The notes under the pieces are model-generated. The model saw only the letters and a list, made by a program, of their open reading frames with translations, searched no databases and was not told the origin of the DNA. DNA of 64,000 nt, from assembly GCA_024229115.1 (NCBI GenBank), contig JAAEST010000097.1, positions 186,001 through 250,000 of the forward strand, written 5' to 3'. Both the position numbers and the translations under genes were made by a program. Below, one piece after another: positions 44,844 through 54,027 of this stretch (positions within the stretch are counted from its first letter, which is position 1; each line of letters starts with the position of its first letter). The stretch is from Oligoflexia bacterium (GTDB lineage: Bacteria; Bdellovibrionota; Bacteriovoracia; Bacteriovoracales; Bacteriovoracaceae).

Positions 44844-45673
44844 TGAATTTAACAGAAGTAAGAAAAACAGTTTCACGAATAAAAGCGCAGCTATTTAAAA
44901 ATTCAAATAGCTATTCAATTGGTATGCTAAAAAGTCACTTTAGAGGAAGTGGTCTCCAGTTTAAAGAACATAGAATTTATGAGGCGGGGGATGATGTACG
45001 GTTTATCGATTGGAAAATGCTTGCAAAAACTAATAAACCTTATCTAAAGACATTTGAAGAAGAGCGTAATGTAGAGATATCTGTTGTTTTAGATATCGCC
45101 CCAACAATGTTCTATGGCTATGAAGCTGTATCTAAACTTCAGGTGGCGATAGAAATTTGTTGTTTGTTGAATATACTTGCTGCGGAAACCAATGACTTTA
45201 TACATCCAATAATAATTGCAGACAAGATCTATGACTTGCCTAAGGCCAATGGAGAAAAAGGGATCGTGAATCTAATTGCTTTTTTAGAGGGTAGAGGTGT
45301 TCTCACAGAAACAGGAAGTATAAATTTAGCTTACCCATCAAAAGATAAATATAACAACAGTAGCGACAATCTTTTGAAATATATTAGAAAGAATAGGGAA
45401 GTCGTTGTGCTTTCTGACCTATATAACTTGATAGATACGAAGAGCTTTAAGCAAATACTAAATAGTAAAAGGGCTCATTGTTTTCGTATCACTTCTCCTA
45501 TAGATCGTGAGGAAATAGAATCTTATTACCTTAGTTCTAGATTAGGGAAAAATAGCATGTCCGGATATGTTTCATTGTCATCAATTGACGATATAAAAAA
45601 ATATCCAAAGAAAATAAAAACACTGCAAGCTGACGACCAGTACTTAGAATCTTTTGTAAAGGAAATGCTTTGA
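44843..45673 (+). CDS. DUF58 protein of the Bat cluster
   Basis: A 276-residue protein. GSGLQFKEHRIYEAGDDVRFIDWKMLAKT is the DUF58 signature (the D-x-R-x-I-D-W part is conserved), followed by KTFEEERNVEISVVLDIAPTM, where the VWA-type D-x-S metal motif is altered to DIAPT. DUF58 proteins nearly always follow moxR and probably act with it. TTG or ATG of the next gene overlaps its stop. It is cytoplasmic by lack of a signal. Confidence 0.9.
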   Translation: MNLTEVRKTVSRIKAQLFKNSNSYSIGMLKSHFRGSGLQFKEHRIYEAGDDVRFIDWKMLAKTNKPYLKTFEEERNVEISVVLDIAPTMFYGYEAVSKLQVAIEICCLLNILAAETNDFIHPIIIADKIYDLPKANGEKGIVNLIAFLEGRGVLTETGSINLAYPSKDKYNNSSDNLLKYIRKNREVVVLSDLYNLIDTKSFKQILNSKRAHCFRITSPIDREEIESYYLSSRLGKNSMSGYVSLSSIDDIKKYPKKIKTLQADDQYLESFVKEML

Positions 45674-46419
45674 TTAGAATAGTAATGGTTACATTGTTAT
45701 TTTTATCGATGAATGTATTTGCAACAAATACAGAAGGGATTCTTACGTTTGATGAGAAAAATCTCAATGTTGGGGGCATCTATAAATTCAATTTAATTCT
45801 TGTTCCTTATGAATACGAAGAAATAGATAACTTTAAAGATTTGGCACAAAAGAAATTTCTTGATTTCTTTTATATAAATGAAGTTACAAATGTTAGAAGA
45901 AGCGAGAATAACTCAGATGCAGTTGTGATTTCAGGAAGTTTAGTTGTACTTAAAAAAGTTGGAACAAGGCCATTTTATATTGCCACCCATCGTGACTTAA
46001 ATTTTCCTGTTAGAATTGGTGATGTAAAAACATTCGCAGACCTAATGGCTACAGGAAATAATGAGAACTTCTTCCCAGTGGGGAAAGTGGAAAATAAGGT
46101 AAGAGGCTATAAATGGTGGTGGTTATTAGGTATCGCAATAGTTGTAGTTGTACTGGCTCTAAGAAAAGCATTTAAAAATAAAGATCATGTAATCATAAAT
46201 GAGTACAAGTTAGCGGCAATTACCTCAGTCGAAGATGCGGGTATTCTTTACGAAAACAAGAAAAAGCTTGAAGAAAAATATCTTGATCATCGAGAATCTT
46301 TTCACGATATCATAAAGGATGTTGAGCTAATAATATTTTCACCAAAAGATAGTGATAAAAACTTTGATCTGGTAAATCAAAAAATAGAAATTATCTTAAG
46401 GAGTAATGATGGAGCATAA
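45670..46419 (+). CDS. Bat-cluster membrane protein (single anchor)
   Basis: A 249-residue protein starting at TTG 45670 after AAAGGA, with an alternative ATG at 45685. An N-terminal signal (VTLLFLSMNVFA-T) is followed by a periplasmic region, one membrane helix near residue 150 (WWLLGIAIVVVVLALRKAF), and a helical cytoplasmic tail. This layout is that of DUF4381-type proteins in Bat operons, though sequence similarity is not obvious. It overlaps both neighbours. Confidence 0.75.
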   Translation: MIRIVMVTLLFLSMNVFATNTEGILTFDEKNLNVGGIYKFNLILVPYEYEEIDNFKDLAQKKFLDFFYINEVTNVRRSENNSDAVVISGSLVVLKKVGTRPFYIATHRDLNFPVRIGDVKTFADLMATGNNENFFPVGKVENKVRGYKWWWLLGIAIVVVVLALRKAFKNKDHVIINEYKLAAITSVEDAGILYENKKKLEEKYLDHRESFHDIIKDVELIIFSPKDSDKNFDLVNQKIEIILRSNDGA

Positions 46420-47371
46420 ATCATTACTCAATATGTTGTGGGCCCTACCATTTTTGCTCTTATGGTCAATGAGCTACCTAAAGGTAATAGGTAATGAAAA
46501 ACTTATCCTACCTAATCTCAGTGTTCAGCCAAAAGTAATAAAACTTGTGAGAATTGTATTATTCTTTACTGGTCTCATCTCAATTGGACTTATTGGTTAT
46601 TCCCTTACTCAGCCACGAGAGCAAATAGGATATTCGAAAAGTACAATTAAGGTTAATGATATCTTTTTCGTAGTAGATGTGTCGAGATCAATGCTGGCTG
46701 AAGACTTTAGGCCGAATAGATTGGAAGCTGCGAAAGATAAAATTGCAGAATTTGTTAAACTAAGGCCGAAGGATAGAATTGGTTTAATAATTTTTTCAGA
46801 AAAAGTATTTACATTGCTTCCTTTGTCTACAGATTTAGAATTAATTCAAAGAATGATTGCAGAAATCAATACCGACTTTTTAGGTTCCGGAACAAATATT
46901 GGAGATGCTTTGGCACTAGGTGTGGGGCGAGCGCAACAATCTCTAGCTGAAAATAAAGTTATAGTTCTTCTTACTGATGGAGTATCAAATGTGGGAAATA
47001 TGAACCCACTTCAGGCAGCAGAATTAGCTCAAAAAGAAAATATTAAAGTCTATACGATTGGTATAGGGAAGAAGAAAAACTCAAGAGTCCTAAGGAATGG
47101 ACGTGGCTATCAAAAAATTCCAGGTGGAAGTGTTGATTTAGATACTCTTGATAAGATAGCAAAAAAAACAAATGCTAAATCATTCTATGCTGGTAATCCA
47201 TTAGCTCTCCAAACAGTGCTTAGCGAAATTCAAGAACTTGAAAAGACTGAAATTGAACAAAGTGGGAAGCCTGTTTATAAAGAACACTTCTATAAGTACT
47301 TGCTTTGGGGAGTGTTGCTGTTTTTGCTCACAGAAATACTTAGAAGAAGATTAGTAAAGGAGGCTATGTGA
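46406..47371 (+). CDS. batA: BatA, VWA-domain membrane protein
   Basis: A 321-residue protein. Two N-terminal membrane segments are followed by a von Willebrand factor A domain with MIDAS D-x-S-x-S (VVDVSRSML near residue 89), GSGTNIGDALALG and LLTDGVSNVGN, then a C-terminal membrane helix. BatA binds partner proteins via the metal site. The ATG at 46406 follows AAGGAG; an adjacent ATG is at 46409. Confidence 0.92.
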   Translation: MMEHKSLLNMLWALPFLLLWSMSYLKVIGNEKLILPNLSVQPKVIKLVRIVLFFTGLISIGLIGYSLTQPREQIGYSKSTIKVNDIFFVVDVSRSMLAEDFRPNRLEAAKDKIAEFVKLRPKDRIGLIIFSEKVFTLLPLSTDLELIQRMIAEINTDFLGSGTNIGDALALGVGRAQQSLAENKVIVLLTDGVSNVGNMNPLQAAELAQKENIKVYTIGIGKKKNSRVLRNGRGYQKIPGGSVDLDTLDKIAKKTNAKSFYAGNPLALQTVLSEIQELEKTEIEQSGKPVYKEHFYKYLLWGVLLFLLTEILRRRLVKEAM

Positions 47372-49053
47372 ATTTTAATTATTCATCATATACGCCAATA
47401 GTACTAATAGCAGCATTATTGGTTTGTTTTTATTTTTATAGATATCAGACAAAATATTTTGAATGGATAAAGAAGTATTGGTTTAGAAGAAGAACACCAT
47501 ATACTTACATAAAAGAAATTCTTTTTACCTCGATGATATTCCTATTAATGGTATCTTTATTAGATCTTAGGGGAGAGGCAGAAAAGGTTGATTCTAATTT
47601 ACCTATTCAGAAAACAATTATCATCATTGACTCTAGTTCAAGTATGTTAGCCGAGGATGTAAAGCCAAGTAGATTTAAAAAATCGCTTATGATAGCTAGG
47701 CATTTTGTTAAAAGAGCCGTTGGACACAATATATCTGTAGTACTATTTTCAGATATCCAAAAGAAATTAGTGCCATTTACAGATGATATTGATCTTCTTG
47801 ACAGTAGAATCGCAGGTTTAGAAAGTATAAATATTCAAAATGGTGGTTCTAATATCAGTCAAGCGATCATGGAATCTGTTAAGTACTTTACTATAGATAA
47901 CCCGAATGAACCTCCTTCAGGCAATATTCTTCTTATAACGGACTCTGAAGAAAACGATAGTGGTCTAAATTTAGATGTTCCATCAGGAGTGAATCTTGGA
48001 GTTGTTGGGGTCGGAACATTAAAAGGTGGAAAAATACCTATTAGAGATAGATATAATTATTTCCGAGGATTTAAAAAGTTTAATGATAAAGAAGTAGTAA
48101 CTAAATTAAATGAAGATTATCTGAAGAAACTATCAAGTAAAGTTAAAAACTATCGCTATTGGATTGTGCAAAGTTATAATTTACCCACAGATGAAATAGT
48201 TAGTTTTTTTAGAACAAAATTCTTAACAAGTCTTAAAAAATCTAAAGCAACAATTAAGCCTGTTTTAGCACATTATTTAGTTATTCCTGCTCTTGTTCTT
48301 GGAACATTAAGTTATCTCTTTCTCTTCTTTCCAAGATTTGCAGTTCAATTAGTAATTGTTGGTGTCTTTTTGTTATCAAACAACACTTGGGCTCAGAGTC
48401 TTGAAGAGAGAATTAAATCTGGAGAGGCAACATTTAATGAGAAGCTTAAGTATTCTGAGAATTTAATTAAAAACAAAGAATTTGAAAGAGCGGCGATTTA
48501 TATAGAGGACTTAGTAAAGAAAGATAAAGATAATTATAAGTTACATTCTAACCTGGGACTCGCATTTGCTAAAACAAAGAAAAAAACTAAAGCTCTTCAG
48601 AGCTATCAACGTGCACTGGAACTAGCTAAAGATGATGAGGTGAAAAAGAAAATTAGAGAAAATGTGATGAAACTTTTTGAGGAAAGCCAAAAAGATAAGT
48701 CTGGTGATGATAAAAGCAAAGACCAAAAAGAAGGCAAACAAAACCAGAAAAAAGATAACTCTAAGAATGGTAAGCAGAGTAAGCAGCAGAAGAAAACTCA
48801 GGGTGATAGTCAGGGTAAAAAACAAAATAAAGATAAAGATAAGAAAGATCAGGAAGAAAAAAATAAAAAGGGAAAAGAACAAAGTAAGCAGGAGCAGCTT
48901 CAAAAGCGTGAGAGCAAGATTAAAAGAAAACGTAAACTGCAGAAAGTACCAGCAATGGTTAAACAACTATTAAGTGATGATAGGGAACTACAAAAGAAGT
49001 TTTTAGATACATCTACATCAGAGAGAAAAAGTTATGATAAAAAAGATTGGTAG
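47368..49053 (+). CDS. batB: BatB/BatC fusion: VWA and TPR domain protein
   Basis: A 561-residue protein starting at GTG 47368 after AAAGGAGG. It has N-terminal membrane segments, a VWA domain (IIIIDSSSSML, GGSNISQAIMES, LLITDSEEND) and a further membrane segment near 320. Then come TPR-like helices near residues 360-430 (IYIEDLVKKDKDNYKLHSNL, SYQRALELA) and a highly charged K/Q/D-rich stretch (about 440-515), ending in a conserved-looking QKVPAMVKQLLSDD. Other Bat clusters have BatB and BatC as separate genes. Confidence 0.9.
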   Translation: MNFNYSSYTPIVLIAALLVCFYFYRYQTKYFEWIKKYWFRRRTPYTYIKEILFTSMIFLLMVSLLDLRGEAEKVDSNLPIQKTIIIIDSSSSMLAEDVKPSRFKKSLMIARHFVKRAVGHNISVVLFSDIQKKLVPFTDDIDLLDSRIAGLESINIQNGGSNISQAIMESVKYFTIDNPNEPPSGNILLITDSEENDSGLNLDVPSGVNLGVVGVGTLKGGKIPIRDRYNYFRGFKKFNDKEVVTKLNEDYLKKLSSKVKNYRYWIVQSYNLPTDEIVSFFRTKFLTSLKKSKATIKPVLAHYLVIPALVLGTLSYLFLFFPRFAVQLVIVGVFLLSNNTWAQSLEERIKSGEATFNEKLKYSENLIKNKEFERAAIYIEDLVKKDKDNYKLHSNLGLAFAKTKKKTKALQSYQRALELAKDDEVKKKIRENVMKLFEESQKDKSGDDKSKDQKEGKQNQKKDNSKNGKQSKQQKKTQGDSQGKKQNKDKDKKDQEEKNKKGKEQSKQEQLQKRESKIKRKRKLQKVPAMVKQLLSDDRELQKKFLDTSTSERKSYDKKDW

Positions 49054-50695
49054 TCTGATTTTAATATTACTGTCTTTAGCCACAGCTGCAAATGGTGTAA
49101 CGATAAAAGTTAACCCATCAAGTCCTAGTGTTGGTGAAGAATTTGAAATTAAGTTTATTATTCCAAATAATACTTCAGAAAAACCATTTATCAGCTTTGA
49201 TCAATCAAATCTTATTGTAAAAGAAAGACAGGTTGGTAATTCGACTATTGCGACATCTTTTGTTAATGGCAAGTTCACAAAGGTCAAAAAGGAGGATGTG
49301 TATATATATAAAGTACTGGCAAAGAAAATAGGAACTGTCAGATTATCTAATATTGAAGTTGATTTAGGTGGAAAGGTTTTAAAACATTCTCCTATCACTT
49401 TTAGAGTAACGGAAAAAAGAAAGACAAATAAGAAGTTCTTTTTGGAAGCAGAGTTAAGTAGTGACGATGTTTATATTGGTGAAGGGGTCGATGTTGGATA
49501 TTATCTTTATTATCGAGTTAATATTGCTGAGCCAAATATTAAAAAATTTCCCAAATTGAATGGCTTTACTAAACGATTTCATAATAAAAGATTTAAGGCC
49601 ACACGAGTTTATATAAATGGTGTAGAGTACGGAAAACTAAAAGTTTATTCAGCACGTCTATATCCCCAGAAAACAGGACGTCTCGTGATTGATCCTATCG
49701 ATGTCGAGGTAAGATTTAATAGTGGGATGAATAATAGTAACTTCGGATCATTTAGTTTTGGTTTCTCTAGAACAGTCAATCGTGATGTTACTAGTAAAGC
49801 GACATATATTAATGTGAATGAACTCCCTCCTGGTGCACCTAATAACTTTACTGGTTTAATAGGTGAACATACTGCAAAACTATCAGTACCAAAAAATAAA
49901 TATCTTATTAATGAAGTTGTTGAAGTTTCTATGGAAGTGCAGGGACCAGGTGAGCTTGAAGCTTTAGACGAAATGCAAATATATAATAATGAAGTACTTG
50001 AGAAATTTGATACTAAGAGCAAGTTAGTTGAATTAGATCTAAGGAATGCTAAAAAGACTTTTGATTATACATATTTAGTAAGAAATAACGGAAAAATTGA
50101 AGGAAAACCTTTAAGGCTAAGTTACTTTGATCCTACTGATCAAACATATAAATTTAGTGAGGTCTCTGTCCCAGAGCTTATTTTGGGGGGGAGTAATGTC
50201 GTTATTAGAGGCGAAGATCGAACTCCTAAACCAAAAGATAATAATGTTCAGGGTAATGTAGTAGAAAATTCTGGGACTAATATTTTAGCTCCGGTGTTTG
50301 AAAACAGGACAATTGCGGAGAACTTTATCCAACTGAAATATATTAATATAGGACTATTTTTTATAGCAATTGTTTTCGTTTTTCTAATTTTGATGAGTGG
50401 TACAAATGTAAAAGGTCTGAGCGCAGAGGAAAATAGAATGCTGAAATCTTTGAAGAAGAATGGGAATTATTCTAATTTATCACGTCTGATCTGGGCCATC
50501 GATGGTAAGAAAAAGACAAATGGTGATCTACGAGAAATCGTAAAAGTATATAAGCTAGAGAATGCCCAAAAAATATACGGGCTTATTGATAATGTAGAAA
50601 AAGAGTATTACAAGGGTAAGAGTGAAGGAAGAGTGAAGGTAGATAAGAAAGTACTCAACTCATTAAAGAAAGGCTTACTCAATGAACTTAGTTAA
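49034..50695 (+). CDS. batD: BatD, oxygen-tolerance cluster protein
   Basis: A 553-residue protein with signal peptide (IGSLILILLSLATAANG-V). A series of Ig-like beta domains (periplasmic) contains VKVNPSSPSVGEEFEIKF, LSSDDVYIGEGVDVGYYLYY and the late KYLINEVVEVSMEVQGPGELEALD, typical of the BatD family. One membrane helix near residue 440 (LKYINIGLFFIAIVFVFLILM) is followed by a cytoplasmic tail. It overlaps the previous gene by 20 bases and ribF by 14. Confidence 0.9.
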   Translation: MIKKIGSLILILLSLATAANGVTIKVNPSSPSVGEEFEIKFIIPNNTSEKPFISFDQSNLIVKERQVGNSTIATSFVNGKFTKVKKEDVYIYKVLAKKIGTVRLSNIEVDLGGKVLKHSPITFRVTEKRKTNKKFFLEAELSSDDVYIGEGVDVGYYLYYRVNIAEPNIKKFPKLNGFTKRFHNKRFKATRVYINGVEYGKLKVYSARLYPQKTGRLVIDPIDVEVRFNSGMNNSNFGSFSFGFSRTVNRDVTSKATYINVNELPPGAPNNFTGLIGEHTAKLSVPKNKYLINEVVEVSMEVQGPGELEALDEMQIYNNEVLEKFDTKSKLVELDLRNAKKTFDYTYLVRNNGKIEGKPLRLSYFDPTDQTYKFSEVSVPELILGGSNVVIRGEDRTPKPKDNNVQGNVVENSGTNILAPVFENRTIAENFIQLKYINIGLFFIAIVFVFLILMSGTNVKGLSAEENRMLKSLKKNGNYSNLSRLIWAIDGKKKTNGDLREIVKVYKLENAQKIYGLIDNVEKEYYKGKSEGRVKVDKKVLNSLKKGLLNELS

Positions 50696-51599
50696 CGACA
50701 TTAATGATATTGATGCTCTTGGAAGTAAAGTTGGTATTGTTATTGGTAACTTCGATGGAGTACATCAAGGTCATCAACTAATGTTAAGAGATGTACTTAA
50801 TGAAGCCTCTAGCAAAAATGAAATATTGGTCCTGCTAACTTTTAAACCACATCCCGCAGAAATTATAAAGAATGCGACCTCATTTTTAATCAATTCTTAT
50901 GTTGAAAGAAGAACACTTCTTGAAGAAGTTGGAATTGAGAATATTTGGGAAATAGACTTTAATAGAGATTTTAGTACACTAACGCCAACGGACTTTTTAG
51001 ATAAGTATATTTCTTCAATTAAAAATATTAATAGTCTTTACCTTGGGCATGATTTTGCTTTTGGCGCTGGAAAGAAAGGTGATCACAACTTTGTTCAGGA
51101 ATACTGTAAAGACAAACACTACAAACCTTTTATTCAAAATAAGTTTGAGCATGAGGGTAAGTCTGTTAGTAGTTCTATAATTAGAAAGAACCTAAAAGAA
51201 GGTAACTTGAAAATGGCCAATTCTGGTCTTGGTCGAGATTTCTTTTTAACCGGCATGGTTAAAAAAGGTGATGGAAGAGGTCGTACTATTGGATTTCCGA
51301 CGGCTAATATAGGTGTTGATCATAAAAGGATTATTCCTTCTTCTGGTGTTTACGCTACATATGTATCGATAAAAGGTGTTAAATTTAAAGCAGTAACTAA
51401 TATTGGAACAAATCCCACATTCATAGATGATGGAACCATAAGCATTGAAACTCATATTTTAGATTTTGATAATGATATCTATGGAGAGGAGCTGATTGTT
51501 TCTTTCTTATATAAAATTAGAGATGAAAAGAAGTTTTCATCAGCGAATGATCTTGTAGAGCAAATCAAAATCGATATCGAAAAGAGAAGAGAGCTATGA
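50682..51599 (+). CDS. ribF: Bifunctional riboflavin kinase/FAD synthetase
   Basis: A 305-residue enzyme that makes FMN and FAD. The N-terminal adenylyltransferase has IGNFDGVHQGHQLML (HxGH variant HQGH), LGHDFAFGAGKKGD and SSSIIRKNLKEG. The C-terminal flavokinase has GMVKKGDGRGRTIGFPTANI and NIGTNPTF. Length is usual. It is coupled to batD (14 bases overlap) and aroE (4 bases overlap). Confidence 0.96.
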   Translation: MNLVNDINDIDALGSKVGIVIGNFDGVHQGHQLMLRDVLNEASSKNEILVLLTFKPHPAEIIKNATSFLINSYVERRTLLEEVGIENIWEIDFNRDFSTLTPTDFLDKYISSIKNINSLYLGHDFAFGAGKKGDHNFVQEYCKDKHYKPFIQNKFEHEGKSVSSSIIRKNLKEGNLKMANSGLGRDFFLTGMVKKGDGRGRTIGFPTANIGVDHKRIIPSSGVYATYVSIKGVKFKAVTNIGTNPTFIDDGTISIETHILDFDNDIYGEELIVSFLYKIRDEKKFSSANDLVEQIKIDIEKRREL

Positions 51600-52267
51600 A
51601 ATTAGCTTTAATTGGAAAGAACATATCTCATTCTAAATCACAGCAAATGTATGAGGAAATACTCAATCGACCCGTTGATTACACCTTGTTAGATTTTGAG
51701 TCTGAGGAGGATATTCCTCCATTAAATAAGATTTTCAAAGAAAATCAGTTCACAGGAATTTCTGTCACAGCACCATATAAGAATTTTGTATTTAAAAATG
51801 TGAAAGCAGATCGTTTTGCCACCTCTTTAGAGGCAGTTAATTGCGTGAAGTACTTCAAAGATGAATTACTTGGTATTAATACAGACTTTTTAGCGACATT
51901 AAATATATTAGAAAGAAATATAAATGATTACGATGATATTGTGATATTGGGTAGTGGTGCCATGTTTAGAACTTGTGCCCTTGCCCTAACGCATTTAAAG
52001 AAAGAATTTATTCAATATTCTAGAAAGCTCAATGGAAAGTTAGAGGATCTCGATCTTACTAAATATAGAAATAGCTTAGTAATCAACTCTTGTTCTCGAG
52101 ATTTCTTATTTTCAGGAACTATTTCTGAAGATTCTTTATTTTGGGATCTCAATTATAGTCATCAACATAACCAATCATATCTCTCGGATAAATGCCAATA
52201 CGTCGATGGTATCGAGCTTCTAAAGCTTCAGGCAATATATGCTTTAGAGTTTTGGGGTATCAGTTAA
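51596..52267 (+). CDS. aroE: Shikimate dehydrogenase (AroE-like), compact
   Basis: A 223-residue protein, shorter than usual AroE (about 270). IGKNISHSKSQQMY matches the shikimate-binding serines, ISVTAPYKNFVF retains the catalytic lysine, INTDFLATL retains the aspartate, and IVILGSGAMFRTCALAL is a degenerate NADP loop. The C-terminal QAIYALEFWGI fits the family end. It reduces 3-dehydroshikimate to shikimate. The loop GSGAMFR instead of GAGGAAR is unusual. No other aro genes are near. Confidence 0.78.
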   Translation: MKLALIGKNISHSKSQQMYEEILNRPVDYTLLDFESEEDIPPLNKIFKENQFTGISVTAPYKNFVFKNVKADRFATSLEAVNCVKYFKDELLGINTDFLATLNILERNINDYDDIVILGSGAMFRTCALALTHLKKEFIQYSRKLNGKLEDLDLTKYRNSLVINSCSRDFLFSGTISEDSLFWDLNYSHQHNQSYLSDKCQYVDGIELLKLQAIYALEFWGIS

Positions 52268-52272
52268 AAGAC

Positions 52273-52299
52273 TCAAGTTCTTTTATGTATTTCCGATAA
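52273..52299 (+). promoter_or_regulatory. Sigma-28-like promoter before pilB
   Basis: TCAAGTTC (52273-52280), 11 bases, TCCGATAA (52292-52299): 6 of 8 and 7 of 8 against TAAAGTTT and GCCGATAA with exact spacing. It is a closer match than those of the two flagellin genes. The predicted transcript starts about 29 bases before pilB. Confidence 0.6.
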
Positions 52300-52334
52300 C
52301 ATAGGTAATCGAACTATTGTAAAATGGTGTACTT

Positions 52335-54008
52335 ATGTTTCGTAAGGAATTTGCTGATGTAATCAGTAAGACAGGTATGGTTCCTATTAAGGATTTGAGA
52401 CCTTTGTTATTAGACAAAGATCCTAAATCTGTGTCTGAACTTGGCCTTCTTAATCTCTCTTTCTTTGATGATATTAAATTTGCGAAACAGCTTGCTGAAA
52501 ATTATAAATTAACCTTTATTGATCTAGGCAAGGCTAAGATTAAAGAAAGAACGATCAAGTTAATTAAGAAGAGTGATGTATTAAAATATAGAGCACTTCC
52601 TATTCAAAAAACTGCAAAAGCTGTTAGTGTTGCAATTTATGATCCTACGATCACAGAATTTAAGACTGAACTCCAGGCCGTCTTTCAACACCCAGTTGAA
52701 TTTATTCTCACTAATTTAAAATCTTGGGACAAAATATATAGTCGTGTTACAGAATCAATTGATGAACTTCTAAGTACGATTAAAGAAATTAGCCAAGCTG
52801 AAGGGGATGGCGAAGAAGCAGTTAAAGAAGAAGATATTGGTGAAGATGTTATTCTTTATGTGAATAGAATTTTAGCTGATGCCTTTATTAAAAAGGCTTC
52901 TGATATTCATATTGAACCTTATGAAAAAGCCTTTAGGATTCGATTCAGAGTAGATGGAAGTTTGCACGAAGTTGATAGACCATCGATGAAAATGCTCTTG
53001 CCGATGGTTTCGAGATTAAAAATTTTAGCCCAGCTTAATATTTCTGAGAAAAGAAAACCACAAGATGGAAGGATTAAGTTATCAATTGGTGGTCAACCAA
53101 TTGACTACAGGGTTTCAACATTACCAACCCTATTTGGTGAAAAAATTGTTCTTCGACTTCTTGATTCGAGTAACCTTCAACTAGATATGACTAAGCTTGG
53201 CTTCGAGTCTAAGCAGTTGTCAGTTTTTCAAAATGGTATTCATCAGCCTTATGGAATGTGTCTTGTTACGGGGCCAACAGGTTCTGGTAAGACAACGACA
53301 CTTTATTCTGCTCTGGCCGAATTAAATAAAGTAACCAAAAATATTTCTACAGCTGAAGATCCATGTGAATTTAACTTAGAAGGTATTAACCAAGTTAACG
53401 TGAATAAAGATGTTGGTAGAACATTTGCCAGTGCACTTAAGGCCTTCCTAAGACAAGATCCTGACATTATCATGGTTGGGGAGATTAGGGACCTTGAGGT
53501 TGGTGAAATTGCAGTAGAAGCTGCACTTACAGGGCATATGGTTTTATCAACACTTCATACAAACGATGCACCATCTACAGTAACAAGACTTTTAAATATG
53601 GGAATCGAACCATTTCTTGTTGTTGGTGCTCTGAATGTTGTTGTTGCCCAGAGACTTTGTCGTAGAATTTGTGTCGAGTGCAAGGAAGAGTCAAAAGCTC
53701 CTCTCGAGGAACTTATTGCTTGTGGTATTGCTCCAAGCTCAGCTGAAAAAATTAAAGTTTATAAAGGTGCAGGTTGTGAATTTTGCAATGGTACTGGATA
53801 TAAGGGAAGAGTGGCAATCTATGAGGTTTTAGATATGACTCCTATGGTGAAGGAGATTGTTCTCAAGCATGGATCTGCAGATGATATTAAAAAACAAGCT
53901 ATCAAAGATGGAATGAAAACATTAAGAATGAGTGCCTTAACAAAGGTTGCTCAAGGATTAACAACCTTAGATGAGGCAGTAATGAATTCTTCTTCAGACA
54001 AGTTCTAA
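52335..54008 (+). CDS. pilB: Type IV pilus extension ATPase PilB
   Basis: A 557-residue secretion ATPase powering pilus assembly. The N-terminal domain (about 1-150) resembles the MshEN/T2SSE N-terminal domain. Walker A TGPTGSGKTTTLY near residue 312, the Asp box, and Walker B IIMVGEIRD are followed by the His box TGHMVLSTLHTND and a zinc tetra-cysteine region (CRRICVEC and CEFC). It heads pilB-pilT-pilC. No Shine-Dalgarno is obvious. Confidence 0.96.
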   Translation: MFRKEFADVISKTGMVPIKDLRPLLLDKDPKSVSELGLLNLSFFDDIKFAKQLAENYKLTFIDLGKAKIKERTIKLIKKSDVLKYRALPIQKTAKAVSVAIYDPTITEFKTELQAVFQHPVEFILTNLKSWDKIYSRVTESIDELLSTIKEISQAEGDGEEAVKEEDIGEDVILYVNRILADAFIKKASDIHIEPYEKAFRIRFRVDGSLHEVDRPSMKMLLPMVSRLKILAQLNISEKRKPQDGRIKLSIGGQPIDYRVSTLPTLFGEKIVLRLLDSSNLQLDMTKLGFESKQLSVFQNGIHQPYGMCLVTGPTGSGKTTTLYSALAELNKVTKNISTAEDPCEFNLEGINQVNVNKDVGRTFASALKAFLRQDPDIIMVGEIRDLEVGEIAVEAALTGHMVLSTLHTNDAPSTVTRLLNMGIEPFLVVGALNVVVAQRLCRRICVECKEESKAPLEELIACGIAPSSAEKIKVYKGAGCEFCNGTGYKGRVAIYEVLDMTPMVKEIVLKHGSADDIKKQAIKDGMKTLRMSALTKVAQGLTTLDEAVMNSSSDKF

Positions 54009-54027
54009 GAAGTATCAGGAGAATAAT

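Noticed and set aside
48622-48966. Open frame antisense to the charged tail of the VWA/TPR protein
   Set aside because: It is a low-complexity leucine/phenylalanine frame caused by the A-rich, K-coding strand.
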